Below are positions 36,431 to 44,785 of a stretch of 52,192 nucleotides of DNA, piece by piece. The DNA is from Alphaproteobacteria bacterium (GTDB lineage: Bacteria > Pseudomonadota > Alphaproteobacteria > Rhizobiales > Xanthobacteraceae). The translations under genes and the position numbers were made by a program. Under the pieces are notes generated by a model, which worked only from the letters and a program-made list of their open reading frames with translations, was not told where the DNA came from and searched no databases. Within the stretch, counting starts at the first letter, position 1, and each line of letters starts with the position of its first letter. Location: positions 1 to 52,192 of the forward strand of contig VAZV01000157.1 in assembly GCA_005884765.1 (NCBI GenBank), written 5' to 3'.

Positions 36431-38044
36431 ATGGCGCTGACGCAGAGATTAGAGTTCCGCCAGTCCCAGTCGCTGGTGATGACGCCGCAGCTGATGCAGG
36501 CCATCAAGCTGCTGCAGCTGTCCAATCTCGACCTTTCGGCCTTTGTCGAGGAAGAATTGGAGCGCAATCCGCTGCTGGAGCGGGCCAGCGAGGGCATCGA
36601 ACCGACGGTCGCCGGAGAGGCGGCGCCGGAACGGGCCGAATTCTCCGATTCCGATGCTGCGGTCGGGGTCTACTATGGCGAGGATTCCGGTTCCAATCCT
36701 TCCGAGATAATGAATGGCGCGGCGGATAGCTTCGAGCCGGCCCAGGAAGAGTGGATGAACCGCGACCTCGGCAGCCGCGCCGAGATCGAGCAAACGCTGG
36801 ATACGCGTCTCGACAACGTCTTTTCCGAAGAGCCCGCGGAAGCGGCCGCCCGCAATGCGCAGGACGCTGCGCCGACCGCCTACACCGAATGGGGCGGCGG
36901 CGCCTCCAATGATGACGACTACAACCTTGAAGCCTTCGTCGCGGCCGAAGTGACTCTTGGCGACCATCTCGCCGAGCAGCTTGCGGTGGCATTCTCCGCA
37001 CCTGCGCAGCGCATGATCGGACAATACCTGATCGATCTCGTGGATGAGGCAGGTTATTTGCCGGGCGATCTCGGCCAGGCCGCCGATCGGCTCGGTGCAT
37101 CGGCGGAGGATGTCGAGGCGGTACTCGCGGTGCTGCAGAAGTTCGATCCGCCCGGCGTCTGCGCGCGGAATTTGAGTGAATGCCTGGCGATTCAGCTTCG
37201 CGAGCTCAACCGCTACGACCCGGCGATGCAGGCTTTGGTCGAGCACCTTGATCTCCTGGCCAAGCGTGACATTGGCAGCTTACGCAAATTCTGCGGCGTC
37301 GACGACGAGGACATCGCCGATATGATCGGCGAGATCAGGCGTCTCAATCCGAAGCCGGGCTTAAAATTCGGCGCCGCGCGCATGCAGGCCATGGTGCCCG
37401 ACGTTTATGTGCGCCCCGGGCCCGACGGGGGCTGGCATGTCGAGCTCAACAGCGACACGCTGCCGCGCGTGCTGGTCAATCAGACCTATTACAGCGAGCT
37501 GTCGAAGACGATCCGCAAGGACGGCGACAAGTCCTACTTCACCGATTGCCTGCAGAACGCGACGTGGCTGGTGCGCGCGCTCGATCAGCGCGCCCGCACC
37601 ATCCTGAAAGTTGCCACCGAGATCGTGCGGCAACAGGATGGCTTCTTCACCCACGGCGTTGCGCATCTGAGGCCGCTCAATCTCAAGGCGGTGGCGGATG
37701 CAATCCAGATGCATGAATCCACGGTGTCGCGCGTCACCGCCAACAAATACATGGCGACCAATCGCGGCACGTTCGAATTGAAATATTTCTTTACCGCCTC
37801 GATCGCCTCGGCCGATGGCGGCGAGGCGCATTCGGCCGAAGCCGTGCGCCACCACATCAAGCAATTGATCGACGCCGAGGATTCTGGCGCAATTCTCTCC
37901 GACGACACCATCGTGGAACGATTGCGCGCATCGGGCATTGATATTGCCCGCCGCACGGTCGCGAAATACCGCGAAGCCATGCGAATTCCATCCTCGGTGC
38001 AACGCCGCCGCGACAAGCAAAACTCGCTTCTGCTGCCGACCTGA
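36431..38044 (+). CDS. rpoN: RNA polymerase sigma-54 factor
   Basis: Alternative sigma factor for nitrogen, symbiosis and other enhancer-activated promoters. Region I is glutamine- and leucine-rich (LTQRLEFRQSQSLVMTPQLMQAIKLLQLS), followed by an acidic region II, the core-binding domain, the HTH (AVADAIQMHESTVSRVTANK) and the RpoN box ARRTVAKYRE near the end. At 537 residues it is complete. It follows lptB and precedes hpf and ptsN, a common alphaproteobacterial order. Confidence 0.98.
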   Translation: MALTQRLEFRQSQSLVMTPQLMQAIKLLQLSNLDLSAFVEEELERNPLLERASEGIEPTVAGEAAPERAEFSDSDAAVGVYYGEDSGSNPSEIMNGAADSFEPAQEEWMNRDLGSRAEIEQTLDTRLDNVFSEEPAEAAARNAQDAAPTAYTEWGGGASNDDDYNLEAFVAAEVTLGDHLAEQLAVAFSAPAQRMIGQYLIDLVDEAGYLPGDLGQAADRLGASAEDVEAVLAVLQKFDPPGVCARNLSECLAIQLRELNRYDPAMQALVEHLDLLAKRDIGSLRKFCGVDDEDIADMIGEIRRLNPKPGLKFGAARMQAMVPDVYVRPGPDGGWHVELNSDTLPRVLVNQTYYSELSKTIRKDGDKSYFTDCLQNATWLVRALDQRARTILKVATEIVRQQDGFFTHGVAHLRPLNLKAVADAIQMHESTVSRVTANKYMATNRGTFELKYFFTASIASADGGEAHSAEAVRHHIKQLIDAEDSGAILSDDTIVERLRASGIDIARRTVAKYREAMRIPSSVQRRRDKQNSLLLPT

Positions 38045-38161
38045 AGTTTCCCGAAGAGCCGCGATCGGCTTGTATTGCGCCCCGACCAAATCGGATTAGT
38101 CTCCTCGAAGTCTCTTCTGAATGGTCTTGGCTCGCTTGCAAAAATCTATCGAGGCATCAAC

Positions 38162-38779
38162 ATGACCCTCCGGATTTCTGGTAAAAGCATCAGTGTCGGC
38201 GAAGCGCTGCGCGAGCGCGTCAGCGAGCGCACCGAGGAAGTGCTGCGCAAATTTTTCGACGGTAATTATTCCGGCCACATCACCCTGAGCAAGGATGGCT
38301 TCGGTTTCCGCACCGACTGCTCGCTGCATCTGGATTCCGGCATCACGCTCGAGGCGGAATCGAATGCCCCCGACGCCTATGCCAGCGCCGACCAGGCGCT
38401 GCTGATGATCGAAAAGCGCCTGCGCCGCTACAAGAGCCGGCTAAAGGACCGCTCGGCGCGCAAGGCTTACGCCGAAGCGGTTGCGATGGCCGAAATGATT
38501 GCGCCCACGCTCGATGCGCCGAGCTATATCATCGAAGCTCCCGGCGAAGGCGATGACGAAGTCACCGGCTACAGCCCCGTGATCATTGCGGAAGCAACCA
38601 CGCCGCTGAAGCGGCTATCGGTCTCGGAAGCCGTGATGGAATTGGACCTGACCGGCGCGCCATGCCTGGTATTCCAGCATGGTTCCAGCGGCCGGGTGAA
38701 CGTCATTTACCGGCGCAGTGACGGCAATGTCGGCTGGATCGATCCCCCTGCCGTAGATTCCCGGAGTGAGGGCCAATGA
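38162..38779 (+). CDS. hpf: Ribosome hibernation promoting factor (long form)
   Basis: A 205-residue long HPF that makes 100S ribosome dimers in stationary phase. The N-terminal fold binds the decoding site (MTLRISGKSISVGEALRERV, DKDRSARKAYAE-like basic helix) and the C-terminal domain (VSEAVMELDLTGAPCLVFQH, GRVNVIYRRSDGNVGWIDP) dimerises. ATG at 38162; the open frame upstream to 38075 lacks family residues. Located between rpoN and ptsN. Confidence 0.96.
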   Translation: MTLRISGKSISVGEALRERVSERTEEVLRKFFDGNYSGHITLSKDGFGFRTDCSLHLDSGITLEAESNAPDAYASADQALLMIEKRLRRYKSRLKDRSARKAYAEAVAMAEMIAPTLDAPSYIIEAPGEGDDEVTGYSPVIIAEATTPLKRLSVSEAVMELDLTGAPCLVFQHGSSGRVNVIYRRSDGNVGWIDPPAVDSRSEGQ

Positions 38780-38781
38780 CA

Positions 38782-38810
38782 TTGACGCTTGAGCGATGCC
38801 TCCCTATGGT
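38782..38810 (+). promoter_or_regulatory. Candidate ptsN promoter
   Basis: TTGACG, a 17-base spacer and TATGGT lie in the 210-base gap before ptsN. This would give a leader of about 170 bases. It suggests ptsN can be transcribed apart from hpf. Confidence 0.45.
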
Positions 38811-38989
38811 CCGCGGCCTCTTAAACCGTGCAGGAACAGCTTCGCGGCAGTTGGCACCGGGCATGGGTTGGAGTAGAAGCCCCCCAATCTGGATTCGGGC
38901 ATAAGCCCACTTCCCGCCTCATCTTCTTGATGCCGGCCCGCTACAAACCTATCTCGCAACCTGACAGTCAATTCACCTCGGAACGCCCC

Positions 38990-39451
38990 ATGACGATTAC
39001 CGATCTGGTCGCACCCGAGGCGATTCTGCCGGCACTGAAGGTCAACAGCAAGAAGCAGGCGCTGCAGGAACTGGCGGCGCGGGCGGCAAGCCTGACCGGG
39101 CAGAACGAGCGCTCGGTGTTCGAGGTTCTGCTGCAGCGCGAGAAACTCGGGACCACGGCGGTCGGCTATGGCGTTGCCATCCCGCACGGCAAGCTGCCGA
39201 AATTGGAAAAGATCTTCGGCCTGTTTGCGCGGCTTGAGCGCGCGATCGATTTCGAGGCGATGGACGGCCAGCCGGTCGACCTCGTGTTCCTGCTGCTGGC
39301 TCCCGAGGGCGCCGGCGCTGATCACCTCAAGGCGCTGGCTCGTATCGCCCGCCTGTTGCGCGACCAGGACATCGCCAAGAAACTGCGCGCCTCGCGCGAC
39401 GCCCAGGCGATCTATTCCGTGCTGGCATTGCCGCCCGCGAGCGCGGCGTAG
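38990..39451 (+). CDS. ptsN: Nitrogen-regulatory PTS IIA component
   Basis: A 153-residue EIIA-Ntr, the phosphate acceptor at the end of the regulatory PTS-Ntr chain that tunes potassium, nitrogen and carbon metabolism. The phospho-accepting His is in VAIPHGKLPKL (about residue 66), preceded by LLQREKLGTTAVGYG. ATG at 38990 matches family starts; the open frame to 38828 is leader. It terminates before convergent DUF1150. Confidence 0.96.
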   Translation: MTITDLVAPEAILPALKVNSKKQALQELAARAASLTGQNERSVFEVLLQREKLGTTAVGYGVAIPHGKLPKLEKIFGLFARLERAIDFEAMDGQPVDLVFLLLAPEGAGADHLKALARIARLLRDQDIAKKLRASRDAQAIYSVLALPPASAA

Positions 39452-39492
39452 TACGCGCGACAAATATCCCGGCTACCGCCATCGAAATGAAA

Positions 39493-39535
39493 AACGCGGA
39501 TACGTCCTCGACCATATTGAGGACATACCCGCGTT
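39493..39535 (-). terminator. Hairpin terminator after the hsp20-DUF1150 genes
   Basis: AACGCGG and CCGCGTT enclose ATAC/ATAC and an inner stem GTCCTC/GAGGAC with a 9-base loop. On the minus strand the outer arm runs into TTTTTCATTTC, a good U-run. It sits in the 146-base convergent gap with ptsN and may also serve that gene. A second small hairpin (39553-39569, GGCGCT/AGCGCC) is next to it. Confidence 0.7.
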
Positions 39536-39597
39536 ATCGGCGAATCTTTTTGGGCGCTCAGTTAGCGCCGCGTCGTTGACACCGGCAACCGCCGCCG

Positions 39598-39864
39598 TCA
39601 ATGCACGCTGACGGCCTGCAGTTCATTGCTCCAGGCATTGGCAACCGCGGCTTCGCGGCTGTCGGTCAGCATGATCGGTGTGCCGTCGGCGGCGTGAAGC
39701 GCGAACAGCTTCAGGCCGGGTGCGATCTTCGGCGCTTGGGGAAACAGCCCCGGCACGTCCTCCGAGCGGATCTGCTTTACATAGGCGATGTGGCCCTCGC
39801 CCAGGGTCGCCAGCGCCTCCGGTGAGACGCTCGTCGGTTCGTACCCAACATTACCTTCGGTCAT
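39598..39864 (-). CDS. DUF1150 family protein
   Basis: An 88-residue alphaproteobacterial family protein (LGEGHIAYVKQIRSEDVPGL, LFALHAADGTPIMLTDSREA). It follows the Hsp20 gene by 50 bases on the same strand, an arrangement that recurs in related genomes, so it is likely heat-induced with it. No function is known. Confidence 0.88.
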   Translation of the reverse strand: MTEGNVGYEPTSVSPEALATLGEGHIAYVKQIRSEDVPGLFPQAPKIAPGLKLFALHAADGTPIMLTDSREAAVANAWSNELQAVSVH

Positions 39865-39914
39865 CGTCTCGACTCCTCTATGAGACTAAGCGGTCGAGTC
39901 CGCTACTCGTTCCA

Positions 39915-40340
39915 TTATTCGTGTTCATTGATAGCGATTGTCTTAACGATCTTTTCCGGCTCAGGCCGGGCGAGGTCGATCGACAAAAGCCCGTTTTTCA
40001 AGTCCGCGCCCAGCACATGCATCCCCTCCGCCAGCACAAAGGTGCGCTGGAAGTGGCGCGCGGCGATGCCGCGATGGATGTATTGCCGGGCCTTGTCCTC
40101 CTGCTGGCGGCCACGGATCACGAGTTGGTTTTCCTCAATGGTCACATCGAGTTGGTCGCGGGTAAATCCAGCGACCGCCAGCGTGATGCGCAAGCGCTCC
40201 GGTTGACCGTTGGAACGGTCGCACCGCTCGATATTGTAGGGAGGGTATCCGTCGGCGCCTTTGACGACGCGATCGAGCACACGCTCGATTTCGTCAAATC
40301 CCAGAAGGAACGGGCTCGATAACGAGGGAACACGAGACAT
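39915..40340 (-). CDS. Small heat-shock protein, Hsp20/IbpA class
   Basis: A 141-residue ATP-independent holdase. The alpha-crystallin domain runs from YNIERCDRSN through RLRITLAVAGFTRDQLDVTI and ENQLVIRGRQQ to the conserved GIAARHFQRTFVLAEGMHV and NGLLSIDL. It belongs to the IbpA-like class A of rhizobia. A ROSE-type RNA thermometer covers its ribosome site, with a heat-shock-type promoter above it. The DUF1150 gene follows in the same transcript. Confidence 0.95.
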   Translation of the reverse strand: MSRVPSLSSPFLLGFDEIERVLDRVVKGADGYPPYNIERCDRSNGQPERLRITLAVAGFTRDQLDVTIEENQLVIRGRQQEDKARQYIHRGIAARHFQRTFVLAEGMHVLGADLKNGLLSIDLARPEPEKIVKTIAINEHE

Positions 40341-40399
40341 AGTTTACAAAGTCCTCTCGAAGCGACTTTGAAGTTTCAGGGCCCTTACGGCACCCCTTG
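40341..40399 (-). ncRNA. ROSE-like RNA thermometer in the hsp20 leader
   Basis: The last leader hairpin is AAGUCGCUUCGAGAGGACUU (40368 to 40349). The AGGA ribosome site pairs with UCGCU as U-A, C-G, (bulged G), C-G, U-A, extended by AAG/CUU. The UYGCU sequence facing the Shine-Dalgarno with an unpaired G is the hallmark of ROSE thermometers. An upstream AGGGG...GCCCU segment can form a second, stabilising stem. At high temperature the hairpin should melt and allow translation of hsp20. Structure by eye, not computed. Confidence 0.8.
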
Positions 40400-40405
40400 C
40401 CCAGC

Positions 40406-40435
40406 AATATGGGCATGATTTCAGAGGCTTTCAAG
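40406..40435 (-). promoter_or_regulatory. Heat-shock-type promoter of hsp20-DUF1150
   Basis: On the minus strand CTTGAA is followed after 16 bases by CCCATATT, close to the sigma-32 (RpoH) pattern CTTGAAA-N13-15-CCCATNT. TTGAAA-N17-CATATT in the same place also suits a vegetative sigma factor. Start of transcription would fall near 40399, giving a 59-base leader that holds the thermometer. Confidence 0.65.
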
Positions 40436-40458
40436 CATGCTGGAACCGGCTCGGAACC

Positions 40459-41544
40459 CTACGGGTTGATCCTTTTGCGGCCGTCGGCGGCAAATAGGTG
40501 CAACTTTTCAGGGGTAGCGGTGGCCCTAATTCGCTCGCCGATGGCCGGGCCGCCCTGTCCGGGGATCCGGACCAGGATTTCCCCAGGCGGCAATTCGCCC
40601 GGCTTAGCGCTGACGGTGGGCGTGTCGCCCTGTTCCGCCCGCACGCCATAAATATAGGTCTCCGCGCCAACCCGCTCGATCGCCTCCACGTTAAGGTCGA
40701 GGGCCAGGCCGCCGGGAGGCGTGGCGTCGCTCATCACGAGATCCTCGGGGCGGACCCCGAGAATGCTGGCGTCGGTATTGGCAGCATCAAGCTTGATGCC
40801 GGGATCAGGAAGCCGCATCAGGTTCATCGGCGGCGCGCCGATGAAGGAGGCGACGAAAGTGGTCGCGGGCTTCTGATAGATGTCGAGCGGGTTGCCGATC
40901 TGCTCGACCTCGCCGCCATTCATCACGACCAGAATATCTGCAAGCGTCATCGCCTCGAGCTGGTCGTGGGTAACGTAGATCGATGTGGTCTTCAACCGGC
41001 GCTGCAGTTTGCGGATCTCCACCCGCATTGCAATGCGCAGCTTGGCATCGAGGTTGGACAAGGGCTCGTCGAACAGAAACACTTTCGGCTGCCTCACGAT
41101 GGCGCGGCCCATTGCCACGCGCTGGCGCTGGCCGCCGGAGAGCTGCCGCGGCTTGCGGCCCAGCATTGGTCCGATTTCGAGAATCCGCGCGGCTTCCTGC
41201 ACGCGGCTATCGATCTCGCCCTTCGCCATGCCGCGGTTACGCAAGCCATAGGCCATGTTGTCGTAGACGCTCATATGCGGATAGAGCGCGTAGTTCTGGA
41301 ACACCATGGCGATGTCGCGATCGGCCGGTTCGATTTGATTGACGATGCGCCCGCCGATGTCGATCTCACCGCCGGTGATGGTCTCGAGCCCCGCGACCAT
41401 CCGCAGCAGTGTGGACTTGCCGCAGCCGGAGGGACCGACCAGCACGCAGAACTGGCCGTCGTCGACGCCGAAGTCGATTCCCTTGATGGCCTCGACGCCG
41501 CCGGAATAGGTCTTGCGGATATTGCGCAGGGTTACGTTAGCCAT
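40459..41544 (-). CDS. ugpC: Glycerol-3-phosphate ABC transporter, ATP-binding protein
   Basis: A 361-residue ATPase of the MalK/UgpC type. Walker [11 protein letters not shown]-loop [11 protein letters not shown], signature [14 protein letters not shown] and Walker [14 protein letters not shown] are followed by a C-terminal TOBE regulatory domain ([11 protein letters not shown]). It drives the UgpAE permease for sn-glycerol-3-phosphate or glycerophosphodiesters. Last gene of ugpBAEC. Confidence 0.93.
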   Translation of the reverse strand: MANVTLRNIRKTYSGGVEAIKGIDFGVDDGQFCVLVGPSGCGKSTLLRMVAGLETITGGEIDIGGRIVNQIEPADRDIAMVFQNYALYPHMSVYDNMAYGLRNRGMAKGEIDSRVQEAARILEIGPMLGRKPRQLSGGQRQRVAMGRAIVRQPKVFLFDEPLSNLDAKLRIAMRVEIRKLQRRLKTTSIYVTHDQLEAMTLADILVVMNGGEVEQIGNPLDIYQKPATTFVASFIGAPPMNLMRLPDPGIKLDAANTDASILGVRPEDLVMSDATPPGGLALDLNVEAIERVGAETYIYGVRAEQGDTPTVSAKPGELPPGEILVRIPGQGGPAIGERIRATATPEKLHLFAADGRKRINP

Positions 41545-41553
41545 CTCGGCCCT

Positions 41554-42402
41554 TCATTTTTCCGTTTCCACCAGTCCGCGCACGAACAATTTCTGCATGA
41601 CCACAACGACAAACACCGGGGGCAGCATGGCCAGCACCGCGGTCGCCAATACGACGGGCCATTCGGTCAGGGCGTCGGTGGTGGTGATCATCTTGCGAAT
41701 GCCGATCTGGATGGTCTGCATGTCGTCGCGCGTGGTGATCAGGAGCGGCCAGAGGTACTGATTCCAGCCCAGGATGAACAGGATCACGAACAGCGCCGCC
41801 ATGTTGGTGCGCGACAGCGGCAACAACGTATCCCAGAAGAAGCGGAAGGGGCCTGCGCCATCGATGCGTGAAGCCTCCAGCAACTCTTCCGGAACGGTCA
41901 TGAAGAACTGCCGGAACAGCAGCGTTGCGGTCGCCGACGCAATCAGCGGCAGCGACAGCCCAGCGTAACTGTCGAGCAGATGCAGATCGGCGACGATCTT
42001 GTAGGTCGGATAGATGCGCACTTCGACCGGCAGCATCAGCGTGATGAAGATGATCCAGAAGATCGGCATCCGGAACGGAAAGCGGAAATATACGATGGCG
42101 TAGGCCGAGATGATCGAGATCGCGATCTTGCCGAGCGCGATCAGCATCGCCATCACGAACGAGTTAAGCAGCATGGTGCCGACCGGCTCGCGCGTCGAGC
42201 CGCTGGTGCCGACAAAGATCGTCTTGTAGTACGTCTCCAGCAAATGCCCACCGGGCAACAGCGACATCTGTCCGTTGGCGATGACAGCGTTGTCCTGGGT
42301 GGAAGCGACGAAGGCGAGATAGACCGGAAACGCGAGAATCGCGATCCCGATCCAGAGAATGAGGTGGGCCACGTAGCGGCGAATGCCCTCGTGCTCGACC
42401 AT
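41554..42402 (-). CDS. ugpE: Glycerol-3-phosphate ABC transporter, permease UgpE
   Basis: A 282-residue permease with six membrane segments and the EAA loop EELLEASRIDGAGPFRFFWD. The ATG at 42402 shares its A with the ugpA stop (TGATG) and follows AGGTGA. A TTG just before it is also open. It pairs with UgpA and lies 9 bases before ugpC. Confidence 0.92.
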   Translation of the reverse strand: MVEHEGIRRYVAHLILWIGIAILAFPVYLAFVASTQDNAVIANGQMSLLPGGHLLETYYKTIFVGTSGSTREPVGTMLLNSFVMAMLIALGKIAISIISAYAIVYFRFPFRMPIFWIIFITLMLPVEVRIYPTYKIVADLHLLDSYAGLSLPLIASATATLLFRQFFMTVPEELLEASRIDGAGPFRFFWDTLLPLSRTNMAALFVILFILGWNQYLWPLLITTRDDMQTIQIGIRKMITTTDALTEWPVVLATAVLAMLPPVFVVVVMQKLFVRGLVETEK

Positions 42403-43283
42403 CAATAGGTCACCTTGCGTTCGACGAAGCGGAACTGAACCGCGGTCAACAGAATGACGATGGCCATCAGGACCACCGATTGCGCGGCGGAGCTGCCGAG
42501 ATTGCCGCCGAGCAGGCCATCGACATAGACCTTGTAGACCAGGGTTTCGGTGGCTTTCGCCGGGCCGCCGCGGGTGATGGTGTCGATGATGCCGAACGTG
42601 TCGAAAAACGCGTACACGATGTTGACGACGAGCAGAAAGAAGATCGTCGGCGACAGCAGCGGAAAGGTCACGGTCCAGAATCGCCGCACCGGGCGCGCGC
42701 CGTCGATCGCGGCCGCCTCCATCACGCTCTTTGGGATGCTTTGCAGCCCGGCGAGGAAGAACAGGAAGTTATAGGAGATCTGCTTCCAGGCGGCCGCCAC
42801 GATGATCAGCGCCGCCGCCTGGTCGCCGTCGAGCAGCGGATTCCAGTCGATCCCGATTGTGCGCAACCCATGCGCGAGAATGCCGAGCGACGGATTGAGC
42901 ATGAACACCCACAACACGCCGACAACGGGCGGCGCCACCGCATACGGCCAGATCAGGAGCGTGCGATACAGCGCGCCGCCGCGCAACGGCTTGTCCGCCA
43001 TGACGGCCAGCAGCAATGCCAATGAAAGCGAGGCCCCCGCGATCGCGATCGAGAAAACGAATGTCCGGACGATCGCGGCAAAATAGTCCGGCTGGCTCAA
43101 CAGCTCGCGGTAATTCTCGAACCACACGAAGGTGGTCGAAAGCCCGAAGGCGTCCTGAAGCAGGAACGACTGCAGCACCGCCTGGGCGGCCGGCCAGTAA
43201 AAGAAAATCAAAACGACGGCGAGCTGCGGCGCGACCAACGCATAGGGCAATAGCCGTGATTGGAAGACCGATTGCTTCTGCAT
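42402..43283 (-). CDS. ugpA: Glycerol-3-phosphate ABC transporter, permease UgpA
   Basis: A 293-residue permease ([20 protein letters not shown] at the first membrane segment; EAA loop [19 protein letters not shown]). Residues [20 protein letters not shown] and [13 protein letters not shown] are characteristic of UgpA. Between ugpB and ugpE in the usual order. Confidence 0.93.
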   Translation of the reverse strand: MQKQSVFQSRLLPYALVAPQLAVVLIFFYWPAAQAVLQSFLLQDAFGLSTTFVWFENYRELLSQPDYFAAIVRTFVFSIAIAGASLSLALLLAVMADKPLRGGALYRTLLIWPYAVAPPVVGVLWVFMLNPSLGILAHGLRTIGIDWNPLLDGDQAAALIIVAAAWKQISYNFLFFLAGLQSIPKSVMEAAAIDGARPVRRFWTVTFPLLSPTIFFLLVVNIVYAFFDTFGIIDTITRGGPAKATETLVYKVYVDGLLGGNLGSSAAQSVVLMAIVILLTAVQFRFVERKVTY

Positions 43284-43336
43284 GATATCCGCAAAAGAGC
43301 GGCAGGCCGCATCATGCGGCCCGCCGTGTCATGATC

Positions 43337-44653
43337 TTAGCGTACAACGGTTTTCTCGAATTGCCGAAGCATCTGGTTGCCACGTTCGACAGCCGCATCC
43401 AAAGCCTGCTTGGCGGTTTTCTTGCCCGCCAGCGCCTGCTCGATCTCTTCCGCCCACACGTCACGCAGTTGGACCATGTTGCCGAGCCGAAGCCCGCGCG
43501 AATTCTCGGTCGGCTCCTTGTTGGTCAGCTCCTTCAGCGGGGTCTCGAGATAAGGCTGCTCCTTGTAGAAGCCTTCCGCCTTGGCCTTCTCGTAAGCCGC
43601 CTTGGTGATCGGCAGATAGCCCGATGCCTTGTGGATTTCGACCTGACGATCGGTGTCGGAGAGAAAGGCGAGGAATTTCGCGACACCCTTGTATTCTTCC
43701 GGCGATTTACCGCCCATCACCCACAGCGAGGCGCCACCGATGATCGAGTTTTGCGGTGCGCCTTTCACGTCAGGATAATAGGGCATCGGCGCATTGGTCC
43801 AGTTGAACTTGGCCTGCGATTTCACATTGCCGAAGAAACCCGACGAGGTGAGAAAGATCGGACATTCGCCTGACGTGAAGCGTCCCTCACTTGCGTTGGT
43901 GCGGCCGGAATAATCGTAGGTCTTGTCCTTCTGCAATTCGATCAGGGTTTCGAGGTGCTTGACCTGCACCGGTCCGTTGAATTCCAGCACCGTGTCGAAA
44001 CCATCGAGGCCGTTGGCCTTGGTCGCAAGCGGCACATTGTGCCAGGCCGACAACTGCTCGAGATTGACCCAGCTCGCCCACGCATTGGAAAAGCCGCAGG
44101 TCGCGTAACCGGCAGCCTTCAGCTTCTTGGCGTCCTCGAACACCTCGGGCCAGGTCTTCGGAATGTCGGCGATGCCAGCCTTTTTCAGAGCGTCCAGGTT
44201 GACCCACATCACGGTGGACGACGAATTGAAGGGAAACGACAGCATCTCGCCCTTCGATGTCGAGTAGTAGCCGGTGATGGTCGGCAAGTAAGCCTTGGGG
44301 TCGAACTTCTCGCCGGTCTCGGCCATCAGCTTGTAGACCGGTTTCACCGCGCCGGTCGCCGCCATCATGGTGGCGGTGCCGACCTCGAACACTTGGATGA
44401 TGGCTGGAGCGTTGCCGGCTCGGAACGCGGCGATGCCGGCGTTCATGGTGTCGGCGTAACCACCTTTATAGGATGGAACCACCTTGTACTCGCTTTGCGC
44501 GGCGTTGAAATCGTTGGCGAGCTTGACGACGACTTCATTGTTGCCGCCGGTCATGGCATGCCACCATTGGATTTCCGTCACCGCAAGTGCAGGCGACACA
44601 GTGAGCGCCAAGGAGAGCGCCGTCGCAGCAGCACCGAACCGTCGAAAAGCCAT
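43337..44653 (-). CDS. ugpB: Glycerol-3-phosphate ABC transporter, substrate-binding protein
   Basis: A 438-residue periplasmic binding protein with a signal peptide (FGAAATALSLALTVSPALA) and the family start TEIQWWHAMTGGNNEVVVKL. Ligand-site regions such as FNSSSTVMWVNLDALKKAG and IGGASLWVMGGKSPEEYK are present. The ATG at 44653 follows AAGGGGG. First gene of ugpBAEC; the promoter should lie in the gap of about 130 bases up to the CoA-transferase. The operon would feed glycerophosphate from phospholipids, possibly for phosphate. Confidence 0.93.
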   Translation of the reverse strand: MAFRRFGAAATALSLALTVSPALAVTEIQWWHAMTGGNNEVVVKLANDFNAAQSEYKVVPSYKGGYADTMNAGIAAFRAGNAPAIIQVFEVGTATMMAATGAVKPVYKLMAETGEKFDPKAYLPTITGYYSTSKGEMLSFPFNSSSTVMWVNLDALKKAGIADIPKTWPEVFEDAKKLKAAGYATCGFSNAWASWVNLEQLSAWHNVPLATKANGLDGFDTVLEFNGPVQVKHLETLIELQKDKTYDYSGRTNASEGRFTSGECPIFLTSSGFFGNVKSQAKFNWTNAPMPYYPDVKGAPQNSIIGGASLWVMGGKSPEEYKGVAKFLAFLSDTDRQVEIHKASGYLPITKAAYEKAKAEGFYKEQPYLETPLKELTNKEPTENSRGLRLGNMVQLRDVWAEEIEQALAGKKTAKQALDAAVERGNQMLRQFEKTVVR

Positions 44654-44785
44654 CAAAACCCCCTTCACGTTGGACCGCCATCGTCGTTGTCGCGCGTAGC
44701 AGCGCCGGATGACGTGCAAATGACCGCATCAGCGCGCGGATCGTACGGGGGAAACGCGGCCGGAGGGAAGTGATAAAATGGCGCG

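Noticed and set aside
40498..41871. Plus-strand open frame of 457 codons
   Set aside because: Antisense to ugpC and ugpE, without domain features.
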